A stretch of 7,229 nucleotides of DNA from Desulfosarcina sp. (GCA_018224455.1 JAGTUY010000462.1:1-7229); one strand, 5' to 3'. Numbered from the stretch's first letter, positions 1-6,589 are shown. The notes: generated from the sequence alone by a model not told the origin. Made by a program: numbers and translations.

Positions 1-2557
1 ATGCGTGGACGCCTGCCTGGCCCATGCGGTCAACCACGAGATGGTGGCCGAACACAAGACCATCAACGTGGGAGCCATCATCCTGGCGCCCGGGTTCACC
101 CCCTTCGACCCCACTGAACACAAAACATACCAGTACGCCAACCATCCCAACGTGGTCACCAGCCTGGAGATGGAACGGATCCTTTCCGCCTCCGGCCCCT
201 ATGCCGGCCATCTGGTTCGGCCGTCAGACAACAAGGAGCCGGAAAAAATTGCCTGGTTTCAGTGCGTGGGGTCGCGGGATATCAACTGCAGCGACCACAG
301 CTACTGCTCCTCGGTATGCTGCATGTACACCAACAAGCAGACGATCATCGCCAAGGAGCACAGCAACAAGCCGCTGGATACAGCCGTCTTCTTTATGGAC
401 ATGCGAACCCACGGCAAGGAGTTTGAAAAATACTACATGCGCGCCAAAGATGAAAAAGGGGTGCGATTCATCCGGTCCAAGGTGCATACCATCGATCCGG
501 TCGAAGACGACAACCTGCGGCTGCGCTATATCACCGAAGAAGGTGAACTGATTGAAGAGACCTTCGATATGGTGGTTCTGGCCGTTGGGCTGGCCCCCAA
601 CAAGGAGTCGGTGGCCCTGGCCAAAACGATGGGCATCGATCTCAACGAACACCTGCATGCCGCCACCCGGACGCTCGAACCGGTGAGTTCCAGCCGGCCG
701 GGCATCTTCGTCTGCGGCGCATTCCAGGAGCCCAAAGATATTCCCCAGTCGGTCATGGAGGCCTCCGCCGCTGCAGCGACGGCTACCCGGACGCTGGCGC
801 AAGCCAGAGGGTCGCTGATTAAAACCAAGGAGCTGCCACCGGAGATCGATGTGTCAGGACAGGAGCCGCGGGTCGGCGTATTTGTCTGCAACTGCGGCAT
901 CAACATCGGTGGCGTGGCTGACGTGCCGGCGGTGAGGGAGTACGCCGCCACCTTGCCCCATGTGGTGCACGTGGAGGACAACCTGTTCACCTGCAGCCAG
1001 GACACCCAAGACAAGATGAAAGAGGTGATCACGGAACATGGCATCAACCGGGTGGTGGTGGCCTCCTGTTCGCCCCGAACCCACGAGCCCCTGTTCCAGG
1101 AGACCATCCGGGATGCCGGTTTGAACAAGTACCTGTTCGAGATGGCCAACATCCGTGACCAGAACACCTGGGTCCACATGAACAACCCGGAACGGGCCAC
1201 GGCCAAGGCCAAAGACCTGGTCCGCATGGCCGTGGCCAAGGCCGCATTCATCGAGCCACTGCACCAGGTCCGGCTTGAAGTCACCCAGAAGGTGCTGGTG
1301 GTCGGCGGGGGTGTGGCTGGTATGGAAGCCGCGCTGGGCGTTGCCGACCAGGGACTCCAGGTTTATCTGGTGGAACGGGGCGATATACTGGGCGGTGTGG
1401 CCCACAAACTGCGCTCCACCTGGCAGGGAGAGCCGGTGAAACCATACCTGGAATCGCTGGTCGACCGGGTGCGCAGCCATGAAAAGATTCGGGTGCTGAT
1501 GAAGACGGAGCCGGTGGAGACCACCGGTATCATGGGCAACTTCACCACCACGCTCATGACCTCCGGTGAGTCGCTCACGGAGACGGTGGTGGAGCACGGT
1601 GCCACCATCATCGCCACCGGCGGCAAGGAGTACATTCCCAGCGAGTACCTGTACGCGCAAAATCCCAATGTGCTGACCCACTTCGAAATGGATGCAGCCA
1701 TGGATGCAGACGATTCTCGGCTGTCCACCGCCCGGAGCGTAGCCTTCATCCAGTGCGTGGGGTCGCGGACCGTGGAGCGGCCATACTGCAGCCGGTTGTG
1801 CTGCACCCACACCATCAAGAGCGCCCTGACGCTCAAGGAGCGCAACCCGGAGATGGACATCTATGTGCTCTACCGGGATGTTCGCACCTACGGTTTCCGC
1901 GAAGAGCTCTATAATAAGGCCCGCGAAAAGGGCATTATCTTCATGCGCTACAACCTGGAAGACAACCTGCCGGATGTCAAGGAAGCCGACGGGCAGCTGC
2001 GTGTGACGGTAAGGGACCATGTGCTCCAGATGCCGGTAGAATTGAATCCGGACCTGCTCGTGCTGGCGACGGCCGTGCTGCCCAATGAAAACAAAGACCT
2101 GTTCGAACTGTTCAAGGTGCCGATTAATGCCGACGGCTTCCTGGTGGAGGCCCATGCCAAGCTGCGCCCCGTGGACTTCGGCTCCGAGGGTATTTTCATG
2201 GCCGGTCTGGCCCACTATCCCAAGGCGCTGGACGAAAGCATCGCCCAGGCCCGGGCATCGGTGTCGCGGGTCATGACCATCCTTTCGCGGGATTCGATCC
2301 TGGTGGGTGGGGTGGTGGCCGAAGTGGATCCGGACAAGTGTGCCGTGTGTGTGACCTGTGTACGGACCTGCCCCTATCACATTCCTTACATCGGGGATGA
2401 AGGGCATGCGGTCATCGAACCGGCCGAGTGCCATGGCTGCGGCAGTTGTGTCGCCGAATGCCCGGGAAAGGCCATCCAGCTCAAGCATTTTACCGACGAA
2501 CAGATCGTTGCCAAGACGGCGGCCCTCTTTGAAAAGAAAAAAGGGGCAGCGGCTTAA
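1..2557 (+). CDS. hdrA: Tandem-fused HdrA-like FAD/iron-sulfur electron-transfer subunit, 5' partial
   Basis: Family role: HdrA subunits carry FAD and several [4Fe-4S] clusters and relay or bifurcate electrons inside cytoplasmic Hdr-type complexes. The frame is open from base 2, so the gene starts upstream and the GTG at 5 is not the start. Residues below count that GTG as 1. The protein holds two HdrA modules offset by about 497 residues. The end of module one has a Cys-x3-Cys ferredoxin remnant (codon 2-4 and C4), a CVGSR motif (C87) with C95, C101, C105 and C106, and the FAD-domain end GIFVCGAF (233-240). Module two has VCNCGIN (C295, C297), C330 and C355, the FAD loop GGGVAG (434-439), CVGSR (C584) with C595, C599 and C600, then two C-terminal CxxCxxCxxxC motifs (C779-C789 and C809-C819). 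The mvhD-metV-metF genes follow, suggesting a MetFV-Hdr complex. QmoA/QmoB-type Hdr proteins are relatives, but the neighbours argue against that assignment. Confidence 0.93.
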   Translation, partial: CVDACLAHAVNHEMVAEHKTINVGAIILAPGFTPFDPTEHKTYQYANHPNVVTSLEMERILSASGPYAGHLVRPSDNKEPEKIAWFQCVGSRDINCSDHSYCSSVCCMYTNKQTIIAKEHSNKPLDTAVFFMDMRTHGKEFEKYYMRAKDEKGVRFIRSKVHTIDPVEDDNLRLRYITEEGELIEETFDMVVLAVGLAPNKESVALAKTMGIDLNEHLHAATRTLEPVSSSRPGIFVCGAFQEPKDIPQSVMEASAAAATATRTLAQARGSLIKTKELPPEIDVSGQEPRVGVFVCNCGINIGGVADVPAVREYAATLPHVVHVEDNLFTCSQDTQDKMKEVITEHGINRVVVASCSPRTHEPLFQETIRDAGLNKYLFEMANIRDQNTWVHMNNPERATAKAKDLVRMAVAKAAFIEPLHQVRLEVTQKVLVVGGGVAGMEAALGVADQGLQVYLVERGDILGGVAHKLRSTWQGEPVKPYLESLVDRVRSHEKIRVLMKTEPVETTGIMGNFTTTLMTSGESLTETVVEHGATIIATGGKEYIPSEYLYAQNPNVLTHFEMDAAMDADDSRLSTARSVAFIQCVGSRTVERPYCSRLCCTHTIKSALTLKERNPEMDIYVLYRDVRTYGFREELYNKAREKGIIFMRYNLEDNLPDVKEADGQLRVTVRDHVLQMPVELNPDLLVLATAVLPNENKDLFELFKVPINADGFLVEAHAKLRPVDFGSEGIFMAGLAHYPKALDESIAQARASVSRVMTILSRDSILVGGVVAEVDPDKCAVCVTCVRTCPYHIPYIGDEGHAVIEPAECHGCGSCVAECPGKAIQLKHFTDEQIVAKTAALFEKKKGAAA

Positions 2558-2626
2558 AAAAGTGGAATTACGGGCGTCAGAATCACCGGCAGCCTGAGAA
2601 CTCCGGGCGCCCAAAATATAGGCAGA

Positions 2627-2735
2627 TAGGCTGATAGGCTGAAGGGGTTTAGACTGAAGACAGACATGAGAGCAAACAAGAAAGATGGAGCCTTTTTCTT
2701 CGGCCTTCAGCCTAAACAACTAAACTCCTAAAACA
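2627..2735. repeat. Short tandem and inverted repeats in the hdrA-mvhD gap
   Basis: The 193-base gap between hdrA and mvhD contains two perfect copies of TAGGCTGA (2627-2634 and 2635-2642), preceded by a diverged copy (ATAGGCAGA). TAGGCTGAAGG (2635-2645) is the exact reverse complement of CCTTCAGCCTA (2704-2714). Just after it come three 8-base units: CTAAACAA, CTAAACTC and CTAAAACA (2712-2735). The 2647-2652 GTTTAG is also complementary to the CTAAAC at 2712-2717 and 2720-2725. All of this is read directly from the sequence. In RNA the 11-base arms could pair around a 58-base loop, ending just before the mvhD ribosome binding site. The function is unknown; a dispersed intergenic repeat family or an mRNA-processing or attenuation element are both possible. 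Confidence 0.7.
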
Positions 2736-2750
2736 CATCGGAGAGAGATC

Positions 2751-3164
2751 ATGAATGAAACCTTTGAACCCCAGATCCTGGCATACTGCTGCAAGTACTG
2801 TGCGTATGCAGCTGCCGACCTGGCCGGATCCATGCGCTTGAACTATCCAAGCAATGTGAAGGTGATTCAGGTGCCGTGCAGCGGCAGGGTGGACATTCTT
2901 CACCTGCTGACCGCCTTCGAAGGCGGGGCGGACGGCGTGTACGTGGCCGGGTGACTGGAAGGCGAATGTCATTTCCTGGAAGGAAATCTCAAAACCAGAC
3001 GGAAAGTCGAATACGTTCAGCGAACCCTTAAAGAGCTGGGCATGGAACCGGAACGGGTGCAGATGTACAATCTGTCGTCGGCCCAGGGAGCCCGCTTTGC
3101 CGAAATCGCAACCGAAATGACGGACAATATCAAGGCCCTGGGACCCAGCCCGGTGAATTCATAA
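2751..3164 (+). CDS. mvhD: MvhD/VhuD-family [2Fe-2S] electron-transfer subunit, selenoprotein (UGA at 2952-2954)
   Basis: Family role: MvhD passes electrons between a partner enzyme and HdrA through a [2Fe-2S] cluster. The start ATG has GGAGAG at 2740-2745, five bases upstream. Translation runs 67 residues to TGA, then continues in the same frame for 69 residues to TAA at 3162-3164, giving 137 residues with Sec as residue 68; this is the usual MvhD length. The family signature spans the TGA: CKYC (C14, C17) with YAAADLAG, VPCSGRVD (C43), then FEGGADGVYVAG-U-LEGECHF with C73, then GNLKTRRKVEY. Family members usually have Cys at the TGA position (VAGC...GDCH). A candidate SECIS hairpin follows the UGA. 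VhuD of methanogens is an established selenoprotein, so Sec has precedent in this family. The alternative is a nonsense mutation, but the intact family-like downstream frame speaks against it. metV starts 51 bases downstream. Confidence 0.92.
2955..2998 (+). promoter_or_regulatory. Candidate bacterial SECIS element for mvhD
   Basis: Directly after the in-frame UGA, ATTTCCT (2971-2977) and AGGAAAT (2981-2987) form a perfect 7-bp stem with a GGA apical loop (2978-2980). The loop begins 23 bases after the UGA. A second short helix, CTGG (2955-2958) with CCAG (2995-2998), could close the base. Bacterial SECIS elements are hairpins inside the coding region with a guanine in a small apical loop roughly 16-37 bases past the UGA, which bind SelB; this fits in spacing and loop content. 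The three-base loop is tight, so the outermost T-A pair is probably open, giving a TGGAA loop. No folding energy was computed. Confidence 0.72.
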
Positions 3165-3215
3165 ACACGGTCAGGAGGCGGATTCAACCGTCCTTGGACC
3201 CGAAGAGGTGAACCA

Positions 3216-3884
3216 ATGATAATTGCAGATCGAAAATCTCTGGCAGAGATACAGGACATGATCAAGGCGTACAAGAAAATTCTTCTTGTGGGGTGCAAGG
3301 GGTGTGTGACCGTCTGCAACGTGGGCGGGGCCAAGGAGGTGGGCATACTGGCCGCCAGCCTGAAAATCGCACGCAAGAAAGACGGCAACCCCATCGAAAT
3401 CGACGAAAAAACGCTGGAGCGCCAGTGCGATCCTGAATACGTGGAGCAGATCCGGGACGTCTACGACCAGTACGATGCCGTTCTCTCCATGGCTTGCGGC
3501 GTCGGCCCCCAGTTCCTCTCCGAAGCCTATCCCGGCCAGAAGTTCCTCCCGGCGGTGGACACCAAGTTCTTCGGTGGTGCGGTGCAGCACGGCATCTGGG
3601 AGGAGCGATGCGCCGGCTGTGGGACGTGCGTGATTCACTACTACGACGGGTTGTGCCCCATCGCCCGTTGTTCGAAAAGCATCCAGCACGGTCCCTGCGG
3701 CGGCAGCGCCGACGGCAAATGCGAAATCGCCAAGGATGTGGAGTGCATCTGGGACACCATCGTCAAAAAGAAGATCGAGCAGGGACGGCTCGAGGATCTG
3801 CGAGTCATTCGAGCGCCAAAAAACTGGACGACGGCAAGGGACGGCGGTCCCCGTAAAAGCATAAGGGAGGAGTTGGTGCAATGA
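3216..3884 (+). CDS. metV: MetV, iron-sulfur partner subunit of methylene-tetrahydrofolate reductase
   Basis: MetV is the Cys-rich partner of MetF in the MetFV-type methylene-THF reductase of Wood-Ljungdahl organisms, and it delivers electrons to the MetF flavin. The 222-residue product has 13 cysteines. It starts with a GCKGCVTVCNVGG motif (C27, C30, C34), followed by C71 and a VLSMACGVGPQ segment (C94). The C-terminal Cys-rich domain has RCAGCGTC (C132, C135, C138), C147, C152, then HGPCGGSADGKCE (C161, C169) and C177. The GPCGG signature is typical of the MTHFR C-terminal/MetV family. The cysteines likely bind [4Fe-4S] and possibly zinc sites, but individual ligands cannot be assigned from sequence alone. 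GAGGTG at 3205-3210 supports the ATG at 3216. The stop overlaps the metF start by four bases (ATGA), implying translational coupling and stoichiometric assembly. Confidence 0.93.
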   Translation: MIIADRKSLAEIQDMIKAYKKILLVGCKGCVTVCNVGGAKEVGILAASLKIARKKDGNPIEIDEKTLERQCDPEYVEQIRDVYDQYDAVLSMACGVGPQFLSEAYPGQKFLPAVDTKFFGGAVQHGIWEERCAGCGTCVIHYYDGLCPIARCSKSIQHGPCGGSADGKCEIAKDVECIWDTIVKKKIEQGRLEDLRVIRAPKNWTTARDGGPRKSIREELVQ

Positions 3885-4822
3885 GCAATAACGGTTTGAA
3901 ATCAGGAAGTAATCTGGAGAAGGTGCTCAAGGCGGGCCACTTTGCCTTTACCGGTGAATGCGGACCGCCCAAAGGTGCCAATGTGGAGCACCTCAAGGAA
4001 AAATTCGAGCACCTGCGCGGCGTGGTGGATGCGGTGAATGTCACCGACAACCAGACCGCCGTGGTGCGCATGTCCAGTGCAGCGGCGTCGGCCATCATGG
4101 TGGCCAACGGCATCGAACCTAACTTTCAGATGGTCTGTCGGGATCGCAATCGCCTGGCCATCATGGCAGACGTGCTTGGGGTATACGCCCTGGGAATAAA
4201 AAATATGCTCTGCCTTTCGGGCGACCACCAGAAGTTCGGCAACCACCCGCAGTCCAAGAACGTTTTCGACATCGATTCCATGCAGCTCATCGCCTTGGTC
4301 AAGAAAATGCGTGACGAAGGCAAATTCCTCAATGAAGATGATATTGACGTGCCGCCCAAGATGTTCATCGGCGCTGCGTCAAACCCTTTCGGTGACCCGC
4401 ATGAATACCGGATCTACCGCCTGGCCAACAAGATCGACGCCGGGGCCGATTTTATCCAGACCCAATGCATCTACAACATGCCGCGGTTCCGGGAGTTCAT
4501 GAAAAAAGCCGTGGATATGGGCCTGACGGAAAAGACGTATCTCCTGGCCGGCGTTACGCCCATGAAAAGCGCCCGCATGGCGCAGTACATGGCCAAAATG
4601 GTGCCCGGCATGGATGTCCCGGAAGAATTGATCGAACGGTTAAAGGGTGCCGGCAAGGGCAATCAGGCCGAAGAGGGCATCAAGTTCGCCATCGAGCAGA
4701 TCGAGGAGTTCAAGGAGATGGAAGGGGTTGCCGGTGTTCACCTGATGGCCATCGAATGGGAGCACAAAGTTCCTGAAATCGCCGAACGGGCCAAGGTGTT
4801 GCCCAGGCCCCAGGTCGATTGA
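3881..4822 (+). CDS. metF: 5,10-methylenetetrahydrofolate reductase, MetF catalytic subunit
   Basis: MetF catalyses interconversion of 5,10-methylene-THF and 5-methyl-THF on FAD or FMN in a cytoplasmic TIM barrel. Here the likely pathway is the methyl branch of reductive acetyl-CoA metabolism rather than only methionine synthesis, because metV, mvhD and hdrA are upstream. The product is 313 residues, close to typical single-domain MetF. Visible signatures are FTGECGPPKG near the N-terminus (E26, matching the catalytic Glu of E. coli MetF), CLSGDH (111-116, with D115 at the flavin-site Asp), FIGAASNPFGDPHE (162-175), KIDAGADFIQTQ (184-195, with Q195 at the folate-site Gln) and GVHLMAIEW (285-293). 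A Shine-Dalgarno-like GGGAGGAG at 3865-3872 lies within the end of metV, before the ATG. An E. coli-type NADH-only enzyme is less likely in this setting; the electron donor cannot be told from sequence. Confidence 0.95.
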   Translation: MSNNGLKSGSNLEKVLKAGHFAFTGECGPPKGANVEHLKEKFEHLRGVVDAVNVTDNQTAVVRMSSAAASAIMVANGIEPNFQMVCRDRNRLAIMADVLGVYALGIKNMLCLSGDHQKFGNHPQSKNVFDIDSMQLIALVKKMRDEGKFLNEDDIDVPPKMFIGAASNPFGDPHEYRIYRLANKIDAGADFIQTQCIYNMPRFREFMKKAVDMGLTEKTYLLAGVTPMKSARMAQYMAKMVPGMDVPEELIERLKGAGKGNQAEEGIKFAIEQIEEFKEMEGVAGVHLMAIEWEHKVPEIAERAKVLPRPQVD

Positions 4823-4840
4823 ACCGATTTAGCCGGAATT

Positions 4841-4885
4841 GCGGGGTGGGGGAAGATTTGATCGCCACTGACATCCCGACCCCGC
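4841..4885 (+). terminator. Candidate stem-loop after metF
   Basis: GCGGGGT (4841-4847) pairs perfectly with ACCCCGC (4879-4885). After one G-G mismatch, GGG (4849-4851) can pair with CCC (4875-4877), leaving a loop of about 23 bases. It lies 18 bases past the metF stop. No T-run follows (the next bases are CCGGTCATTTAAATA), so it is not a textbook intrinsic terminator. It could slow transcription or protect the 3' end of the upstream message before the response regulator gene. Confidence 0.35.
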
Positions 4886-4910
4886 CCGGTCATTTAAATA
4901 CGCTCAGGCT

Positions 4911-4931
4911 GCTGATTTATCAACAATCAGC
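4911..4931 (+). promoter_or_regulatory. Inverted repeat upstream of the response regulator gene
   Basis: GCTGATT (4911-4917) and AATCAGC (4925-4931) are perfect inverted arms around a 7-base spacer. The repeat ends 9 bases before the AGGAG ribosome binding site (4941-4945). A TATAAA at 4936-4941 resembles a -10 box, but no convincing -35 is seen at the right spacing. It could be an operator or a 5' leader hairpin; the sequence does not decide. Confidence 0.35.
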
Positions 4932-4952
4932 TTGGTATAAAGGAGAAGTCCA

Positions 4953-5342
4953 ATGAGTGACAAAAAACGAATTTTAGTGGTGGACGACGAGCCCGATTTT
5001 TGTTCCATCGTTCAGGGGAACCTGGAAAAGGAAGGCTTCGATGTGGAGGTGGCTTATGATGGCGTGCAAGGGTTGGAGAAAGTGAAAGCCAATCCGCCGG
5101 ATGCCATTGTTCTGGATGTGATGATGCCGGAAAAAGACGGATACGCGGTGTGCAAGGAGTTGAAGGGAAATGTTAAATACGCCGATATTCCCATCGTGAT
5201 GCTTACCGCTGTGGCGTCCCACGTCTCTTCCACCCGATACTCCCATTATGACGGCATGAGTATGGAAGCCGACGACTATCTTCCCAAACCGGCCTCTGCG
5301 GAGGAAATCACTGAAAGCCTGAAGGGGTTGCTGAACATGTAG
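4953..5342 (+). CDS. Stand-alone receiver-domain response regulator (CheY-like)
   Basis: The 129-residue protein is a single receiver domain with no output domain. The signature residues are in place: the acidic pair D11-D12 in RILVVDDEPD, the phospho-acceptor D55 in IVLDVMMPEKDGY, T85 in IVMLTAV, and K112 in LPKP. The stretch between T85 and K112 is about five residues longer than in CheY and includes SSTRYSHYDGMSMEADDY; I recall similar loops in receivers from deltaproteobacterial genomes, but did not check this. It should be phosphorylated by a histidine kinase and act by protein contact, but no kinase is in the window, so partner and target are unknown. AGGAG at 4941-4945 gives a strong ribosome site seven bases before the ATG. 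It lies 130 bases after metF on the same strand and may be a separate transcript. Confidence 0.92.
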   Translation: MSDKKRILVVDDEPDFCSIVQGNLEKEGFDVEVAYDGVQGLEKVKANPPDAIVLDVMMPEKDGYAVCKELKGNVKYADIPIVMLTAVASHVSSTRYSHYDGMSMEADDYLPKPASAEEITESLKGLLNM

Positions 5343-5731
5343 CCTTGTCTTGGGCGAAACGGGTTGCCGGCTGTGGTTGGTCGTATCGAACGAATCACCG
5401 ATTCCTCCAGCCGCCGCCGGAAAGCCCGTATCCCGTGCACGGGCCGCATCGACGTGAATGGGGTAGGGTCGACGGTCGTCCGCGGGTTGCTTCCGAATCC
5501 GCGCCCCTGAACAACATGCCGGTGCTTTGGCTGTGTTTTCCGCAGCAGGCGCCGCGGTAAAATCTATAGGGGTATGGGTGCGTTGGCTTCGGAAGCCATT
5601 CTCTACGTGAACCACGGGAGTTTCGAACCGTCACTTTAATCCTGCGAGCCATTGGACAAACCGATCCAGATCAACGCGGCGGCCGATTTTTTCGGCGGGG
5701 CGTTGATCGTCAGGAACCGAGACCCAGACAG
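5343..5731. other. Non-coding gap of 389 bases, no gene supported
   Basis: No recognisable protein or RNA gene is seen on either strand; the short frames here have no ribosome site or family-like sequence. Small structures are present: a perfect 12-base palindrome CCCGTGCACGGG (5432-5443), a hairpin TGGCTT-CGG-AAGCCA (5584-5598) and the larger inverted repeat at 5669-5708, listed separately. The upstream part may hold the 3' end of the response regulator message and the downstream part the promoter and leader of the aroE-like gene. A TAAAAT at 5558-5563 is a weak -10 candidate without a clear -35. Confidence 0.6.
5669..5708. promoter_or_regulatory. Long imperfect palindrome/hairpin ahead of the aroE-like gene
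   Basis: GATCAACGC (5669-5677) and GCGTTGATC (5700-5708) are perfect 9-base inverted arms. Inside them GCCGA (5682-5686) and TCGGC (5692-5696) form a second 5-bp stem around a TTTTT loop. The full element is 40 bases and ends 23 bases before the ATG at 5732, next to the only weak Shine-Dalgarno-like AGGA (5712-5715). It could be an operator for a dimeric repressor or an mRNA hairpin affecting ribosome access; there is no T-run after it, so a terminator is unlikely. Confidence 0.5.
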
Positions 5732-6589
5732 ATGAATCAGCCTCCAGGACTTCTGGACGCAGCATCCGCATTCCAGACAAAGGTATTTTGTATCATCAGC
5801 GATCAGCGGGTGTTTAGATCCCGGTCGCCGGCGATCTTTACCACGGTGCTCGGCCGGACGGGCATCAAAGGGGCCTATGTGCCTTTAATGGTCCAAGATG
5901 GCAATATCGGCAAGGCGCTGGAGGGCCTCCGGGTGCTCAACATCGCCGGTGCCAACATTACCGCGCCATTCAAGGAAAAGGTGTTGCCCTTCTTGGATGT
6001 GCTTTCCGAGGGGGCCAATATCATCGGCGCTGTGAACACCATTGTCTGCAAGGGGGGGCAACTCAAAGGCTACAACACCAATGCCATCGGCGTCATGGAT
6101 GCCCTCAACGAGGTGAAATTCGACATTGCCGGAAAAAAGACGTTGGTGATCGGCACGGGTGGTGTCGCGCGCGCCGTGGTGTTCATTCTCAACTGGCTGC
6201 GGGCCGAATCGGTTGTCGTGGCTGGCCGTGACAATCAAAAAACATGCCGGCTGGCCGGTCATTTCAGCTGTACACCATGGTCGTTGAAGGATCTGGCAGC
6301 CTTTCCCTTCGACGTGGATCTCATTGTCAATGCCACATCCATTTCCAGCCGCGATGAATCCAGCGAGTTGACCGGCATCGTCGACGGCATCAAGAGCAAC
6401 GGTTGCCAACTGGTGTTCGATCTCAATTACGGCTACCGGGAGAATATCTGGCAATCCATGGCGGAAAAGCGCGGCATCCGTTTTATGGACGGGCTTTCCG
6501 CCCTGGCCTACCAGGCGCGACGGACCTTCCTGCTGTGGACCGGCCAGGATGTTCCGCAGGAAGAGTTTTTAAAGGCTCTGGAGCCCTGA
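5732..6589 (+). CDS. aroE: Shikimate dehydrogenase (AroE) family protein with Asn at the catalytic Asp position
   Basis: AroE reduces 3-dehydroshikimate to shikimate with NADPH in aromatic amino acid synthesis. The 285-residue product has the two-domain layout and normal length. Visible signatures are SRSPA (S30, S32), NITAPFKEKV (T77 and the catalytic Lys at K81), IGAVNT (N102), GYNTNAIG (114-120), the dinucleotide loop GTGGVARA (141-148), VAGRD (R166 at the NADP-phosphate position), VNATS (199-203) and LSALAYQA (Q261). The standard GxNTDxxG Asp, part of the catalytic Lys-Asp pair, is Asn (N117, codon AAT at 6080-6082), and the usual SxSPxxHN is SRSPAIFT. The protein may therefore be impaired, or an AroE paralogue with another role. 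The ATG at 5732 is the only plausible start before the conserved fold, but its ribosome site (AGGA, 16 bases upstream) is poor. Family assignment is firm; the exact reaction is not. Confidence 0.85.
   Translation: MNQPPGLLDAASAFQTKVFCIISDQRVFRSRSPAIFTTVLGRTGIKGAYVPLMVQDGNIGKALEGLRVLNIAGANITAPFKEKVLPFLDVLSEGANIIGAVNTIVCKGGQLKGYNTNAIGVMDALNEVKFDIAGKKTLVIGTGGVARAVVFILNWLRAESVVVAGRDNQKTCRLAGHFSCTPWSLKDLAAFPFDVDLIVNATSISSRDESSELTGIVDGIKSNGCQLVFDLNYGYRENIWQSMAEKRGIRFMDGLSALAYQARRTFLLWTGQDVPQEEFLKALEP

Noticed and set aside
1..2557. QmoA/QmoB of the sulfate-respiration complex
   Set aside because: These are HdrA relatives, but here two HdrA modules are fused, MvhD is a separate gene, and metV/metF follow; no apr or qmoC genes are seen.
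854..2719. A 621-residue open frame on the minus strand opposite hdrA
   Set aside because: It is a shadow of the GC-rich hdrA codons; its translation is His/Gly-rich with no family resemblance, while the plus strand has clear HdrA motifs.
2751..2954. A stand-alone 67-residue protein ending at TGA 2952-2954
   Set aside because: It is only the first half of the MvhD family; the rest continues in frame after the TGA, so it is better read as one Sec-containing protein.
3173..3178. AGGAGG, a perfect Shine-Dalgarno, between mvhD and metV
   Set aside because: No ATG, GTG or in-frame start of metV follows at a usable distance; possible ATT/TTG starts run into TGA within ten codons. metV is better served by GAGGTG at 3205-3210.
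5610..5640. GTTTCGAACC resembling a tRNA T-arm
   Set aside because: Flanking bases do not form the T stem, and no acceptor, D or anticodon arms can be found on either strand.
5395..5652. An 85-residue minus-strand frame in the gap before the aroE-like gene
   Set aside because: It has no ribosome site upstream of its ATG, an Arg/Gly/Pro-rich translation typical of GC-rich noise, and no recognisable domain.
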